Below are positions 27,899 through 37,853 of a DNA stretch of 64,000 nt, one piece after another. Numbering within the stretch: position 1 is the first letter of the stretch; each line of letters starts with the position of its first letter. The translations under genes were made by a program, and so were the position numbers. Source of the DNA: Sinobacterium caligoides (GTDB lineage Bacteria > Pseudomonadota > Gammaproteobacteria > Pseudomonadales > Sinobacteriaceae); the NCBI RefSeq assembly GCF_003752585.1, contig NZ_RKHR01000006.1:62001-126000 (forward strand). The letters run 5' to 3'. A model generated the notes under the pieces. It saw nothing but the letters and a program-made list of their open reading frames with translations. It searched no databases and was not told the DNA's origin.

Positions 27899-29128
27899 CT
27901 ATTGGCGACAGATCTCCGCGAGTACTTTCAACCGCCGCTCACTCTTGGCGACATAGGGGTTTTCAGGATCCCAAACATAGCCCGCTAACACTGATGAGAT
28001 CATCCCCTTGATCTCATCGTTCTGTTCCGCATAGAAGATCACATCCTGGAGCTCATGCGTATACCACCTTGTAACAAAGGTGCGAAACACATCCACCCCC
28101 TGCCCCAAGGGCTCGGCAAACTCAGTCTGCCAATCAACCGACTCACCCGCCAACTGCCGCAGCAGCAAGTTGGCCGCGATACTCGCGGATTTCACCGCGA
28201 CGGTGACTCCCGAGGAAAACACCGGATCGAGAAACTCACCGGCGTTACCCAGCAGGGCAAAACGCTGACCGTGCAAGCTCTTTACGTTGGCCGAGTAGCC
28301 AACAATTTTTCTCACCTCGGTATCGAAGCGCGCACGCTGCAGTAGCTGCGATAAATGAGCATCCTCAGCGATCAGCTGGCGCAGTTGCTGCTCGGGCTCA
28401 CCGGGGTAGCTCGCGAGTAGCTCCGGCGTCGCCACCGCTCCCACTGAACAGCGTCCGTTAGCGAAGGGGATCAACCAGATCCAAACATCACGGTGCCGAG
28501 GATGGATAGTCACCAGGATCTTCTCACGGTCGTAGCTCGAACAACTTATATTGTCTTCGATATGGGTAAACAACGACTGTCGTACTGGAAAGTCAGAGGG
28601 CGAATTGAGCTCGAGCAGGCGTGGCAGCACACGCCCAAAGCCGCTGGCATCAAGCACGAACTGTGCAGTATAGGTCTGCGCCACACCCGCTTCATCGAGG
28701 CACGCAACCGACGCCCGCTGATCATTGAAATCGACGCCGATGATCTCATGACGATAACGTATATCTGCACCCTGCTGTTGCGCCCGATCGGCCAACAACT
28801 GATCAAAGTCGGCGCGCTGCACCTGAAAGGTGGTACCCGGCCCGGCAGTGAATTTCTCACGAAAATCGAAGGCGGCATATTGCTCACCAAAACGAAAGGC
28901 AGCACCGTTCTTGAACTGAAAGCCGGCCTCATTGACGATATCTAGCATGCCTGCTTCTTCGAAATAGACCATGCTCTGCGGCAACAAGCTCTCGCCGATT
29001 GAGAAGCGCGGAAAGCTCTCTTTCTCTAACACCAGCACATTGCGCCCAGCTCTACACAGAATTGCCGCTGCGACGGCGCCAGAGGGCCCCGCACCAATGA
29101 TAATGACATCCGCATCTAGCTTGTTCAT
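27899..29128 (-). CDS. FAD-dependent oxidoreductase with halogenase-type motifs
   Basis: 409 residues of the geranylgeranyl reductase/flavin-dependent halogenase superfamily. DVIIIGAGPSGAVAAAIL binds FAD; RFSIGESLLP follows near 41-50; FQFKNGAAF places a lysine at about 73; VWIWLIPFANG at 215-225 contains the complete WxWxIP motif regarded as diagnostic for flavin halogenases; FALLGNAGEFLDPVFSSGV near 290 is the second FAD motif. It could be a halogenase, a LodB/GoxB-like modifying flavoprotein or a lipid/polyene reductase. It stands alone between trmL and secB with no biosynthetic neighbours, so the substrate is unknown. Confidence 0.75.
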   Translation of the reverse strand: MNKLDADVIIIGAGPSGAVAAAILCRAGRNVLVLEKESFPRFSIGESLLPQSMVYFEEAGMLDIVNEAGFQFKNGAAFRFGEQYAAFDFREKFTAGPGTTFQVQRADFDQLLADRAQQQGADIRYRHEIIGVDFNDQRASVACLDEAGVAQTYTAQFVLDASGFGRVLPRLLELNSPSDFPVRQSLFTHIEDNISCSSYDREKILVTIHPRHRDVWIWLIPFANGRCSVGAVATPELLASYPGEPEQQLRQLIAEDAHLSQLLQRARFDTEVRKIVGYSANVKSLHGQRFALLGNAGEFLDPVFSSGVTVAVKSASIAANLLLRQLAGESVDWQTEFAEPLGQGVDVFRTFVTRWYTHELQDVIFYAEQNDEIKGMISSVLAGYVWDPENPYVAKSERRLKVLAEICRQ

Positions 29129-29200
29129 CGCCCCAATCCTTATTGACCATTGCCGGCAATCACTCGCCAGCCTGTTAGAGCGCTATCATACACGCAAAAA

Positions 29201-29230
29201 AAAACCTTGTGCCTACTGGCACAAGGTTTT
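29201..29230. terminator. Terminator downstream of secB
   Basis: Stem AAAACCTTGTGCC (29201-29213) pairs with GGCACAAGGTTTT (29218-29230) around a 4-base loop, with an A-run on its left that is a T-run for the minus strand. It ends the rhodanese-grxC-secB operon. Confidence 0.88.
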
Positions 29231-29246
29231 CTATCACCTTTTCGGT

Positions 29247-29708
29247 TTAATTTGGCTTCTGATCTTGCTGCACTAAAGCCTGCTGGTAAAGCGCTTCGAA
29301 GTTGACCGGCGCAATCATCAGCGGAGGGAATGACCCCTTAACGACGAGGCTGTCGATAGTCTCTCGAGCGTAGGGGAAAAGGATACTAGGGCACAGGCTA
29401 CCCAATACCTGGTGCAGCTGCTCACCTTCGAGCCCCTTACAGAGGAAGATGCCGCCCTGCTGTACTTCAATCAAGAAAGCGGTTTCGTCGTCTTGCTTAG
29501 CGGTGACAGTCAGCGTCAACACTACTTCGTAGTTGTCGTCGTCCAACTTGCTATTACGGGTATTCAGATCAAGATTCACCTGCGGGCGCCACTGCTGCTT
29601 GAAGGCTGCTGCTCCCTGCGGTGCCTCAAAAGATAGATCTTTAATAAAAATACGCTGTAGTGCGAACTGCTGACCCTCTGGTCCTGCTGCTGCGTTTTCT
29701 TCTGCCAT
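29247..29708 (-). CDS. secB: Protein-export chaperone SecB
   Basis: Cytosolic tetrameric chaperone that keeps preproteins unfolded and hands them to SecA. 153 residues with [16 protein letters not shown], the [11 protein letters not shown] segment, the [19 protein letters not shown] helix and [20 protein letters not shown]. Downstream of grxC and the rhodanese gene, the conserved order in gammaproteobacteria. A terminator follows. Confidence 0.96.
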   Translation of the reverse strand: MAEENAAAGPEGQQFALQRIFIKDLSFEAPQGAAAFKQQWRPQVNLDLNTRNSKLDDDNYEVVLTLTVTAKQDDETAFLIEVQQGGIFLCKGLEGEQLHQVLGSLCPSILFPYARETIDSLVVKGSFPPLMIAPVNFEALYQQALVQQDQKPN

Positions 29709-29735
29709 GGTACCCTCTTATATGTTATTAACCGT

Positions 29736-29996
29736 TTAAACGGTTGTATTTAGTAGCGAATCTAAACCATTGTTACGATCGAGATCCAACAAATCATCGC
29801 ACCCACCGACGTGAGTCTCACCAATCCAAATCTGCGGCACAGTATTTCTACCACAGGCCACCATCATCTGCTGACGAAGCTCTGGATTGCGGTCAACAAA
29901 AATTTCTTCAACCGCCACCCCCTTGCTATCGAAGAGCGCCTTCGCTCTACGGCAATAGGGACAGTATGCGCTGGTGTACATTACAACATCGGACAT
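29736..29996 (-). CDS. grxC: Glutaredoxin 3
   Basis: Small GSH-dependent thiol-disulfide oxidoreductase. 86 residues with the active site SAYCPYCRRAK, the TVPQIWIGETHVGGCDDL glutathione-binding region and typical length. It lies between the rhodanese gene (3 bases upstream) and secB. Confidence 0.95.
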   Translation of the reverse strand: MSDVVMYTSAYCPYCRRAKALFDSKGVAVEEIFVDRNPELRQQMMVACGRNTVPQIWIGETHVGGCDDLLDLDRNNGLDSLLNTTV

Positions 29997-29999
29997 AAT

Positions 30000-30416
30000 C
30001 TATGCCTTAACTAACGGTAAATTTTGCCCTGTCCACTCTAACATACCACCTGAAAGGCGATAAACCTGTTGATAACCAGCGGCTTTCAATGATTTTCCTG
30101 GTGCGCTAGAGGCAGTTCCCTGCTTATCTACTACAATGATGGGGACACTCTTGTACTTTTCCAACTCCACCATGCGCTCATTTAACTTAGCCACCGGAAT
30201 ATTGACCGCATCGACAATATGACCTGCGCCAAATTCCTTACTATCGCGCACATCTAGTACCAAACCGTCCTGCTTGTTAATCATCTGTGATAATTGTTGC
30301 GGCGACACGGTCGCGCCCGCACGACGTGACTCGAGAAGCATATAGCCGCTAATCAATACCAACAGCAAGCTAACCAACATCCACTGCTGGGTAATAAACT
30401 CAAATATTGTAGCCAT
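30000..30416 (-). CDS. yibN: Membrane-anchored rhodanese-like protein (YibN type), catalytic Cys absent
   Basis: 138 residues: an N-terminal membrane helix (about 12-28), then a rhodanese fold (DVRDSKEFGAGHIVDAVNIP, YRLSGGMLEWTGQNLP). In active rhodaneses a cysteine sits after the central strand; here the equivalent stretch is PIIVVDKQGTASSAPGKSL, with aspartate (residue 97) in that place, so sulfur transfer is unlikely. Its place ahead of grxC-secB and divergent from gpmI matches E. coli yibN. A scaffolding or protein-quality role is possible; nothing in the sequence says which. Confidence 0.85.
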   Translation of the reverse strand: MATIFEFITQQWMLVSLLLVLISGYMLLESRRAGATVSPQQLSQMINKQDGLVLDVRDSKEFGAGHIVDAVNIPVAKLNERMVELEKYKSVPIIVVDKQGTASSAPGKSLKAAGYQQVYRLSGGMLEWTGQNLPLVKA

Positions 30417-30716
30417 TTCGACCTTCCTAACGGTGGTGAGCGACCAGCGCGAGGCTGATCGCAGATAAAATTTTGAACGGCATTATACACAGCCTGTTTA
30501 TCGCAACCTATCTATTAATCAATAGTGGCCAATTGCACGACGACCAATAGCGCTACCCGCAATAGCCAGCCACTCGGCAAACAGGTAGAATCATCGGCAA
30601 ATAGACCATCAAATTGCCAGGGCACCCGCTGACGAAGCAACCGTCAGCCTAGTATAAAGTGCTTCAAGTAATCGGCAGCGACATTCATCAACGACTTCGA
30701 TAACAGTGAATCCGTT
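30417..30716. other. Divergent intergenic region, yibN/gpmI
   Basis: 300 bases between divergent operons. It must hold both promoters, but I see no operator-like palindrome or RNA gene. An AGTATAAAGT stretch at 30651-30660 is a possible -10 region for gpmI. Confidence 0.4.
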
Positions 30717-32270
30717 ATGACCAACAGTAAGAAGACACCAATAGCCCTCATCATCCTCGACGGCTGGGGACACCGCGAAGCCAGCGACCATAACGCCATC
30801 GCGCACGCCAACACCCCGTACTGGGATCAGCTAGTCGCGACACGCCCACACAGCCTAATCTCTGCCTCCGGCGCCGATGTCGGACTGCCTGCGGGCCAGA
30901 TGGGTAACTCTGAAGTCGGTCACATGAGCCTCGGTGCCGGCCGCATCGTCCACCAGAATATCAGTAAGATCGACCACGCCATCGACAGCGGCGAGTTCAA
31001 TGACAACACGGCCCTAGTCAACGCCGTCGACAGCGCCATCGCAAGTGGCGGTGCCGTGCACCTGATGGGTTTGCTATCCAGCGGCGGCGTACACAGTCAC
31101 GAACGACACATTCAGGCAATGATCAAGCTAGCCGCTCAGCGCGGCGCCAAACGAGTCTACCTGCATGCCTTCCTCGATGGTCGAGACACTCCTCCACGCA
31201 GTGCCGAGCAACCACTCGCCAGCATCGACAAGCTGTTTGACGAGCTAAACTGTGGCCGTACCGCCTCAATCATCGGTCGCTACTTTGCTATGGACCGTGA
31301 CAATCGTTGGGACCGTATTGAACAGGCCTATCGCCTACTCACCGAAGGGGAGGCGAAGTTCAGTTACGCCGACAGCCTCGACGGCCTGCAAGCCGCCTAC
31401 CTACGCGACGAGAACGACGAGTTTGTCAGCGCCAGCGTCATCCGCGCCGAAGGCCAAGAATGCGCCGCCATTACCGATGGCGATAGCGTCATCTTCATGA
31501 ACTTCCGCGCCGATCGCGCTCGCGAACTGAGCCGCGCCTTCGTCGACCGCGAGTTCGATGGCTTCACACGCCGTCAAGCGCCGGCCCTCGCCGACTTCGT
31601 CATGCTCACCGAATACGCCGATAGCATTGCCGCCCACTGTGCCTTTCCACCACAGTCACTCGATAACGTGCTCGGCGACTACCTCGCTCAACAAAACAAA
31701 ACCCAACTGCGCATCGCCGAAACCGAAAAATACGCTCACGTCACCTTCTTCTTCAGTGGTGGCCGCGAGGCAGAGTTTGACGGAGAGACCCGCACCCTGA
31801 TCAATTCCCCCGATGTCGCCACCTACGACCTGAAGCCAGAGATGAGCGCACCGGAGGTCACCGAGCAGCTCGTGGCCGCCATCGAGGGCGGGGCATACGA
31901 CGTCATCATCTGCAACTACGCCAACGGTGACATGGTTGGCCACACTGGTGTCTTCGAGGCCGCAATCAAGGCCGCAGAGACCATCGATGCCAGCGTCAAG
32001 GCCGTCACTGAGGCCATCGAGCGTGTCGGCGGTCAGTGTTTGATTACCGCCGATCACGGCAACTGCGAGCAGATGTTCGACGCCGACAGCGGACAACTCC
32101 ATACCCAGCACACCACCGAGCTAGTTCCCTTCATCTACGTTGGCCCTAAACCTGTTCAACTACAGAGCGGCGGCCGGCTCTGCGACGTCGCTCCCACCCT
32201 GCTGGCGCTGATGGGGCTCGAGCAACCCGCAGAAATGAGCGGCGTCTCGCTTGCCCTGTTGCCAGAGTGA
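30717..32270 (+). CDS. gpmI: 2,3-bisphosphoglycerate-independent phosphoglycerate mutase
   Basis: Mn-dependent glycolytic/gluconeogenic interconversion of 3- and 2-phosphoglycerate. 517 residues with [13 protein letters not shown], the catalytic serine in [18 protein letters not shown], RPDxPP-like [26 protein letters not shown] and the C-terminal metal motif [11 protein letters not shown]. First gene of gpmI-envC-ctpA-yibQ; envC starts 7 bases after its stop. Confidence 0.96.
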   Translation: MTNSKKTPIALIILDGWGHREASDHNAIAHANTPYWDQLVATRPHSLISASGADVGLPAGQMGNSEVGHMSLGAGRIVHQNISKIDHAIDSGEFNDNTALVNAVDSAIASGGAVHLMGLLSSGGVHSHERHIQAMIKLAAQRGAKRVYLHAFLDGRDTPPRSAEQPLASIDKLFDELNCGRTASIIGRYFAMDRDNRWDRIEQAYRLLTEGEAKFSYADSLDGLQAAYLRDENDEFVSASVIRAEGQECAAITDGDSVIFMNFRADRARELSRAFVDREFDGFTRRQAPALADFVMLTEYADSIAAHCAFPPQSLDNVLGDYLAQQNKTQLRIAETEKYAHVTFFFSGGREAEFDGETRTLINSPDVATYDLKPEMSAPEVTEQLVAAIEGGAYDVIICNYANGDMVGHTGVFEAAIKAAETIDASVKAVTEAIERVGGQCLITADHGNCEQMFDADSGQLHTQHTTELVPFIYVGPKPVQLQSGGRLCDVAPTLLALMGLEQPAEMSGVSLALLPE

Positions 32271-32277
32271 TCGCACG

Positions 32278-33396
32278 ATGAAGCAAAGGCTATGGCCCAT
32301 TATTCTCCTCAGCCTGAGCCTTGGCCTCGCCCCGCTCGGCGCCCAGGCAGAGGACGATATCGGCAGCGTTAAGTCAGAGATCAAAAAGCTGCAACAGATG
32401 CTGAAAAACTTCCGTGGCGAGCGCGGCAGCCTGAGTAAAAAGCTGCAACACTCCGAGCAAGAAATCAGCAATATCCAACGAAAAATTCGCAATATCAAGG
32501 GTGAGCTGGACGAAGAAAACAACAAGCTTGAGCAACTTCATCAGGAGCGCAAGACCCTCGACGAAGCGAAAAAAGGACAACAACAAGCGGTCAAAGAACA
32601 GCTGACCCGTGCCTACCAGACTGGCCGACAGCAGAAAATCAAGGTGCTACTAAACCAAGAAGACCCGGCGAAGCTCGCCCGCATGATGGTCTATTACGAC
32701 TACCTTAATCGCGCCAATATCGCCCAAGTTGAAAACTACAACCACACCATCAATCGGCTCGACCAGATCGAGCCCGACATCGAGCAGAGCCTCAACTACT
32801 TAGTGCTGAGTAAGAACAAGCTCGACCTACAGCGACAAAGCCTAAAACGGCAGCAACTCAGCCGCCGCCAAACCCTCGCCAAGATCGACAAGAGCATCGT
32901 CGACAGAGACAAACAGCTACGACAACAACAGCAGCAACTCGAGAAGCTACTCAACGCCGTCGCCGAAAATATCGACAACATCGAGATGCCCAAGGACTAC
33001 ATCCCCTTCGCCAAACGGCGTGGCAAGATGGCCTGGCCGGCCAAGGGTAAACTACTCAATGCTTTCGGCGGCAAGCGCAACGATACCGGCATCCGCTGGC
33101 AGGGCGTCAATATTGCCGCCGCCGCGGGGAGCAAGGTCAAGGCTATACACCGCGGACGGGTGGTGTTCTCCGACTGGTTTCGCGGCCTCGGCATGTTAGT
33201 TATTCTCGACCACGGTGATGGCTATCTCAGCCTCTACGCCCATAACCAGGCGGTCTACCCTTCCGCCGGCGACTGGATCCAGAGTGGCGAAACTATCGCC
33301 ACCGTCGGCAGCTCGGGCGGACAAAAGCGCGCCGCACTGTATTTTGAGGTTCGTCACAACGGCAAACCCAGCGACCCGAAAAGATGGTGTAAGTGA
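32278..33396 (+). CDS. envC: Murein hydrolase activator EnvC
   Basis: Periplasmic activator of the septal amidases AmiA/B through FtsEX. 372 residues: a signal peptide ending near GAQA (about 20-23), a long coiled coil (about 25-250) and a C-terminal LytM (M23) domain. The LytM zinc ligands are missing (GIRWQGVNI where active enzymes have His/Asp, and YLSLYAHNQ), as in E. coli EnvC, so it activates rather than cuts. The ATG at 32278 directly precedes the signal peptide. Confidence 0.92.
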   Translation: MKQRLWPIILLSLSLGLAPLGAQAEDDIGSVKSEIKKLQQMLKNFRGERGSLSKKLQHSEQEISNIQRKIRNIKGELDEENNKLEQLHQERKTLDEAKKGQQQAVKEQLTRAYQTGRQQKIKVLLNQEDPAKLARMMVYYDYLNRANIAQVENYNHTINRLDQIEPDIEQSLNYLVLSKNKLDLQRQSLKRQQLSRRQTLAKIDKSIVDRDKQLRQQQQQLEKLLNAVAENIDNIEMPKDYIPFAKRRGKMAWPAKGKLLNAFGGKRNDTGIRWQGVNIAAAAGSKVKAIHRGRVVFSDWFRGLGMLVILDHGDGYLSLYAHNQAVYPSAGDWIQSGETIATVGSSGGQKRAALYFEVRHNGKPSDPKRWCK

Positions 33397-33534
33397 GCGT
33401 ACAAGAAACAGATGACAAGCAGCTAACTTGCACATTAGAGTATAGCTAGAACACACTGACCATAGACACCAGCGCCTTACACCGACACCGTCGAGCGCAT
33501 TAACGCGGTTATCACCCCCATCGGAGAGTTATTC

Positions 33535-34845
33535 ATGCCACGCTTCACCCCGCTACTCAAAGGCATTAGCCTCGGCCTACTACTCGTTGGCAGCGGCATC
33601 GCCAACGCCCAAGACAGCGCCTCTGACAGCACGGCACACGCTCAACTCCCCCTTGAGGAGCTGCGTATCTTCACCGATGTGTTCAATCAAATCCGCGTCG
33701 CCTACGTCGACGAAGTCGACGACAAGACGCTGTTGAAAAACGCCGTCAAGGGTATGCTCAGTGGACTCGATCCCCACTCCGCCTACCTCGACGCGAGTAC
33801 CTTCGACGACCTTAAAGAGAGCACTAGCGGTGAGTTTGGCGGCCTCGGCCTAGAAGTGGGGATGGAAAACGGCTACATCAAAGTCATCTCACCCATCGAC
33901 GACACCCCCGCCTCCGAAGCAGGCCTAGAAAGTGGCGACCTGATCATTCAGCTCGGTGATAAGGCCGTTAGAGACATCAGCCTCGAAGAAGCCGTCAAGT
34001 TGATGCGCGGCGACAAGGGCAGCAAAGTCACTCTGACCATCGTACGCGAGGGCCAACCACAACCCTTCGACCTAACCCTGACCCGCGACATCATCAAGGT
34101 CACCGCCGTGCGTAGCAAGATGCTCGAGCCCGGTTACGGCTATCTGCGCATCGCTCAGTTTCAGGGCGAGACCGGCGAGAACAGCTACGACGAAGTCAAA
34201 AAGTTAATCAAACAGAATAAGGCCCCTCTGAAGGGGCTAGTCATCGACCTACGCAACAACCCCGGTGGCGTCCTGCAAGCCTCGGTCAAGGTGGTCGATA
34301 ACTTCGTTGACCAGGGGCTCATCGTCTACACCAAGGGCCGCCTAAAGAATAGCGACGCTCGCTACAGTGCCACCAAGGGCGACATCCTCGAGGGTGCGCC
34401 AATCGTCGTGCTAATCAACGGCGGCTCCGCCTCGGCCTCTGAAATCGTCTCTGGTGCCCTGCAGGATCACGGCCGAGCCGTCATCATGGGCACCGATAGC
34501 TTCGGCAAGGGATCTGTACAAACCGTCGTGCCACTCAACGAAGATACCGCTATCAAACTCACCACCGCACTTTACTACACGCCAAAAGGGCGCTCGATCC
34601 AAGCTCAGGGTATCAGCCCCGATATCGAGGTCAAACGCGCTAAAATCGAGACTTTTGAGAGCGCTCGCCGTCTCACCGAAGCCGATCTCAGCGGCCACCT
34701 CGACAACGGCAACGGTGGCGACGAGAACAATGGCCGCGACCGCGCAGCACGAGACTCTAGCTCATTAGTCAAAGACGACAACCAATTGTACGAGGCGCTC
34801 AACCTGCTCAAGGGTGTTAATATCCTACACACCCAGCGCGGCTAA
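33535..34845 (+). CDS. ctpA: Carboxy-terminal processing protease, S41 family
   Basis: Periplasmic serine protease. 436 residues: signal peptide ending near IANA, a PDZ domain (about 95-170, GLGLEVGMENGYIKVISPID), and the S41 core with the serine in NGGSASASEIVSGAL and the lysine in GTDSFGKGSVQT forming the Ser-Lys dyad. It follows envC after 138 bases, and this order (gpmI-envC-ctpA-yibQ) is conserved in Pseudomonas. CtpA proteases there degrade peptidoglycan hydrolases, which fits the neighbourhood. Confidence 0.94.
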   Translation: MPRFTPLLKGISLGLLLVGSGIANAQDSASDSTAHAQLPLEELRIFTDVFNQIRVAYVDEVDDKTLLKNAVKGMLSGLDPHSAYLDASTFDDLKESTSGEFGGLGLEVGMENGYIKVISPIDDTPASEAGLESGDLIIQLGDKAVRDISLEEAVKLMRGDKGSKVTLTIVREGQPQPFDLTLTRDIIKVTAVRSKMLEPGYGYLRIAQFQGETGENSYDEVKKLIKQNKAPLKGLVIDLRNNPGGVLQASVKVVDNFVDQGLIVYTKGRLKNSDARYSATKGDILEGAPIVVLINGGSASASEIVSGALQDHGRAVIMGTDSFGKGSVQTVVPLNEDTAIKLTTALYYTPKGRSIQAQGISPDIEVKRAKIETFESARRLTEADLSGHLDNGNGGDENNGRDRAARDSSSLVKDDNQLYEALNLLKGVNILHTQRG

Positions 34846-34850
34846 GCCCT

Positions 34851-35711
34851 ATGATGGACGGACTTCCCTCGGTGCATGCGTCGCGCCGAGGAGCGTCAAA
34901 CAGGCGCCTCAAGCTCTCACTATTACTGCTAGTACTCTGTTGCGGCACAACAGCCTTCGCTGTCGAACCGGCACGACTAGTACTCATCATCGACGATCTT
35001 GGCAACAACTATCCGCTCAGCCAGCGCGCCATCGAGCTACCCGGCAGCCTGACGGTAGCCATCCTACCGCAGCTCGCCAACACTGCGCGCCTAGCCAAAA
35101 ACGCTCACGCTACCGGTAAAGAGATCATCTTGCATGCGCCGATGAGCAGCTTACACGACACACCGCTTGGACCCGGCGCGATGACCTCAACCATGAGCCA
35201 CGAGCAACTGATTGCAGTGTTGCGCGACGACATCGCCTCCGTACCCTTTGTCAGCGGCGTCAACAATCATATGGGCAGCGCCCTCACCGCCGACGCTGAC
35301 GCCATGTTGAGCGTGATGACTGAGCTGCGCAGCCAGCAACTCTATTTTGTCGACAGCCGCACCCATGCCAACACCGTCGCCGCCGAACGCGCCAGAGAGC
35401 TCAGCCTGCCTAATCTTGAGCGAAAAGTCTTTCTCGACAACAACACCGACGAACAGGCCATTGCCAAGCAATTTCAGCGCTGGCTACAGTTCGCCAAGCG
35501 CGACGGCATGGCCGTAGCTATCGGCCACCCTTACCCCGAGACGCTAGCCTTTTTAGAGCGCCAGCTGCCGCTGCTCGACAGCGAAGAATACCAGCTGATC
35601 ACTCCGTCGCAGCTGTTCCCTCACGCTGCCTGGCAGCGCGCGGAGCAAGCCGAAGAGGCCGCCAAGGCGTCGCTCACACCACCACATCACATCGCCGCTG
35701 GCGAATTATAA
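34851..35711 (+). CDS. yibQ: Divergent polysaccharide deacetylase family protein (YibQ)
   Basis: 286 residues with a basic start and hydrophobic segment (about 21-40) that looks like a signal peptide, followed by a NodB-like barrel of the divergent type: [56 protein letters not shown] and [14 protein letters not shown]. It probably acts on an envelope polysaccharide or peptidoglycan, but activity has not been shown for most relatives. It starts 5 bases after ctpA and its 3' end overlaps the convergent hisF by six bases. Confidence 0.88.
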   Translation: MMDGLPSVHASRRGASNRRLKLSLLLLVLCCGTTAFAVEPARLVLIIDDLGNNYPLSQRAIELPGSLTVAILPQLANTARLAKNAHATGKEIILHAPMSSLHDTPLGPGAMTSTMSHEQLIAVLRDDIASVPFVSGVNNHMGSALTADADAMLSVMTELRSQQLYFVDSRTHANTVAAERARELSLPNLERKVFLDNNTDEQAIAKQFQRWLQFAKRDGMAVAIGHPYPETLAFLERQLPLLDSEEYQLITPSQLFPHAAWQRAEQAEEAAKASLTPPHHIAAGEL

Positions 35712-36479
35712 GCGGACGTCGACGCCTCGCTCACGCATGTAGCGCTTGGCCTCGGGCACGGTATACTCACCAAAGTGGAAGATACTCGCCGCCAACACCG
35801 CGTCGGCTCGGCCTTCGACAACTCCGTCGACCAAGTGCTGTAGATTACCGACGCCGCCAGAGGCAATGATCGGGATGCTCGTCGCATCACTAATCGCTCG
35901 GGTAACCCCGAGATCGAAACCATTCTTCATGCCGTCCTGATCCATACTGGTCAGCAGGATTTCACCGGCGCCATACTCGGCCATCTTCACGCCCCACTCG
36001 ACGGCATCGATGCCGGTCGGCTTGCGTCCGCCATGGGTAAAAATCTCCCAGCGAGGCACCTCGCCCGGTAGGCTAACCTGCTTGGCATCAATCGCCACGA
36101 CGATGCACTGCGAGCCAAAACGGTTGGCCGCCTCCTTGACGAAGTCCGGGTTAAAGATCGCCGCCGTGTTGATCCCCACCTTGTCAGCACCCGCATTGAG
36201 CATCAAACGAATATCATCGCAGCGGCGAATACCACCGCCGACCGTCAACGGGATAAATACCTCGCTGGCCATTTTCTCAACGGTATGCACGGTGGTGTCG
36301 CGCCCCTCTGAGCTGGCGGTAATATCGAGGAAGGTGATCTCGTCGGCGCCCTGCTGATCATAGCGTTTAGCGATTTCAACCGGATCACCGGCATCGCGAA
36401 TATCGAGGAATTTGACCCCCTTCACCACGCGACCTTTATCGACGTCCAAACAGGGGATAATACGCTTAGCTAGGCTCAT
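35706..36479 (-). CDS. hisF: Imidazole glycerol phosphate synthase subunit HisF
   Basis: Cyclase half of the HisHF synthase; TIM barrel of 257 residues. The catalytic aspartates are in [18 protein letters not shown] and [16 protein letters not shown]; phosphate loops [10 protein letters not shown] and [12 protein letters not shown]. hisB and hisH lie 11 kb away on the other strand and hisA is not in the window, so the usual hisBHAF cluster is broken up here. Confidence 0.96.
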   Translation of the reverse strand: MSLAKRIIPCLDVDKGRVVKGVKFLDIRDAGDPVEIAKRYDQQGADEITFLDITASSEGRDTTVHTVEKMASEVFIPLTVGGGIRRCDDIRLMLNAGADKVGINTAAIFNPDFVKEAANRFGSQCIVVAIDAKQVSLPGEVPRWEIFTHGGRKPTGIDAVEWGVKMAEYGAGEILLTSMDQDGMKNGFDLGVTRAISDATSIPIIASGGVGNLQHLVDGVVEGRADAVLAASIFHFGEYTVPEAKRYMRERGVDVRL

Positions 36480-36608
36480 ACCAACATCTCAATTATTCTA
36501 ATTTACGGGAAAGAGGCGACACAGCCCCGGCACGCAAGACCATGTTCGCCGCGGGGGCGCTTATTCTAGCAGAGCGGCTGGAGCTTACCCAGACCAGCAG
36601 CCCTACAG

Positions 36609-37016
36609 CTACTCTACCTCTTGGTTCATCGCATCCTTGAAGGTGGTGATGCGGCGACGATCGCGCTTACTCGGTCTGCGCTCGCTGTGTAGCTGCCCGG
36701 CAAACTCGGCGCGTCGTTGTGCCGCCGTCTGTTCACGCTTGGCAATGCTTTCCGGCAGTTCCTCGTAGAGCTCTTTGGCGACCTCGTAGCCCCGGCGTTG
36801 ATCCGACAGCTGCTTAATCAGCACTGTCTTCTCCTCGCTACCTTGGCGAATAGTCAGCTTAGCCCCAATCACCACCTCCTTACTCACCTTGCAGCGAGCC
36901 CCATCGAAGTGCACCTTACCGCCATCGATGGCCTGCTTGGCAATGGAACGTGTCTTGAAAAAGCGTGCCGCCCACAACCATTTGTCGAGGCGGACCTTCT
37001 TGTTCTCGGTTGTCAT
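36609..37016 (-). CDS. hslR: Heat shock protein 15 (HslR), S4 RNA-binding
   Basis: Binds free 50S subunits carrying stalled nascent chains and helps recycle them. 135 residues: an S4 domain (VRLDKWLWAARFFKTRSIAK, GKVHFDGARCKVS) and a basic C-terminal tail (SERRPSKRDRRRITTFKDAM). The ATG with complement 37014-37016 comes one base after the yrfG stop, so translation is coupled. yrfG-hslR-hslO is an operon in E. coli; here hslO is elsewhere (48402). Confidence 0.93.
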   Translation of the reverse strand: MTTENKKVRLDKWLWAARFFKTRSIAKQAIDGGKVHFDGARCKVSKEVVIGAKLTIRQGSEEKTVLIKQLSDQRRGYEVAKELYEELPESIAKREQTAAQRRAEFAGQLHSERRPSKRDRRRITTFKDAMNQEVE

Positions 37017-37017
37017 A

Positions 37018-37689
37018 TTATCTCGCTGTCGACGCCGGCAGCACCGGCATAATCTCATCAAAATGGTGAATCTGTGGATAACGCAGCCCCTGGCGCAACG
37101 CTGCTTGGCTGTCAGGTTGACTCAAGGTCAATAAGTGACCGATACCAAAGCGCTCGGCACTGGCGAGGATGGCCTCGGTATCATCGACAAACAACGTGCG
37201 CTCAGCGTCAAAGCTATGCTCGGCCTGCAGCTGCTGCCAGAACGCCTGTGACTCCTTGGGCTGACGATAGTCGTGAGAGACCACCAGCGCATTAAACCAA
37301 GGCCTTAGGTCGATCTTCTCCATCTTCAACTCGAGACTATCACGATGCGCGTTGGTCACCAGGATCACCTGTTTGCCCTGCGTCTGCAGCGCTGCAAGGA
37401 ACGCCTCAACGTGGGGGCGAACCGCGATAAGATGAAAAATCTCCCGCTTAAGCGCCACAATATCGAGCTGTAGCTGCTCACGCCAGTAATCGAGACAATA
37501 CCAATCGAGGCTGCCCCTAATCTCTTCATAGCGATCGTTGAGCCGCTGACTCGCTAACTCAATGGAGATATCGTTGATCTCGCTGTAGCGCCGCGGTAGG
37601 TGGTGTAACCAGAAGAAGTTATCGAAGTGCAGATCCAGTAAGGTACCGTCCATATCCAGCAAGACGGTGTCAATATCACGCCAATTCAT
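37018..37689 (-). CDS. yrfG: GMP/IMP nucleotidase YrfG (HAD family)
   Basis: HAD hydrolase dephosphorylating purine nucleotides. 223 residues with motif I LLDMDGTLLDLHFDNF, motif II LVTNAHRDSLELK and motif IV FVDDTEAILASAERFG. The ATG with complement 37687-37689 gives the family start MNWRDIDTVLLD. Coupled to hslR downstream. Confidence 0.9.
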   Translation of the reverse strand: MNWRDIDTVLLDMDGTLLDLHFDNFFWLHHLPRRYSEINDISIELASQRLNDRYEEIRGSLDWYCLDYWREQLQLDIVALKREIFHLIAVRPHVEAFLAALQTQGKQVILVTNAHRDSLELKMEKIDLRPWFNALVVSHDYRQPKESQAFWQQLQAEHSFDAERTLFVDDTEAILASAERFGIGHLLTLSQPDSQAALRQGLRYPQIHHFDEIMPVLPASTAR

Positions 37690-37853
37690 TTTCTGCTCTC
37701 CACTACATTCGTGTCCCGCGATGCCAATATTGCTACCCATCTACGCCATTCTAGCACGTGGCCACATGATAAATTAAGCGCCACGCCAGCAGTGCTGTCA
37801 TCGAACACTATCCGGCTGATAGACTATCCCCTCCCAAGTACACGCGGAACATC

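Noticed and set aside
32278-33396. EnvC LytM domain as an active endopeptidase
   Set aside because: Metal ligands of active LytM enzymes are replaced (Trp/Asn in GIRWQGVNI), as in known EnvC activators.
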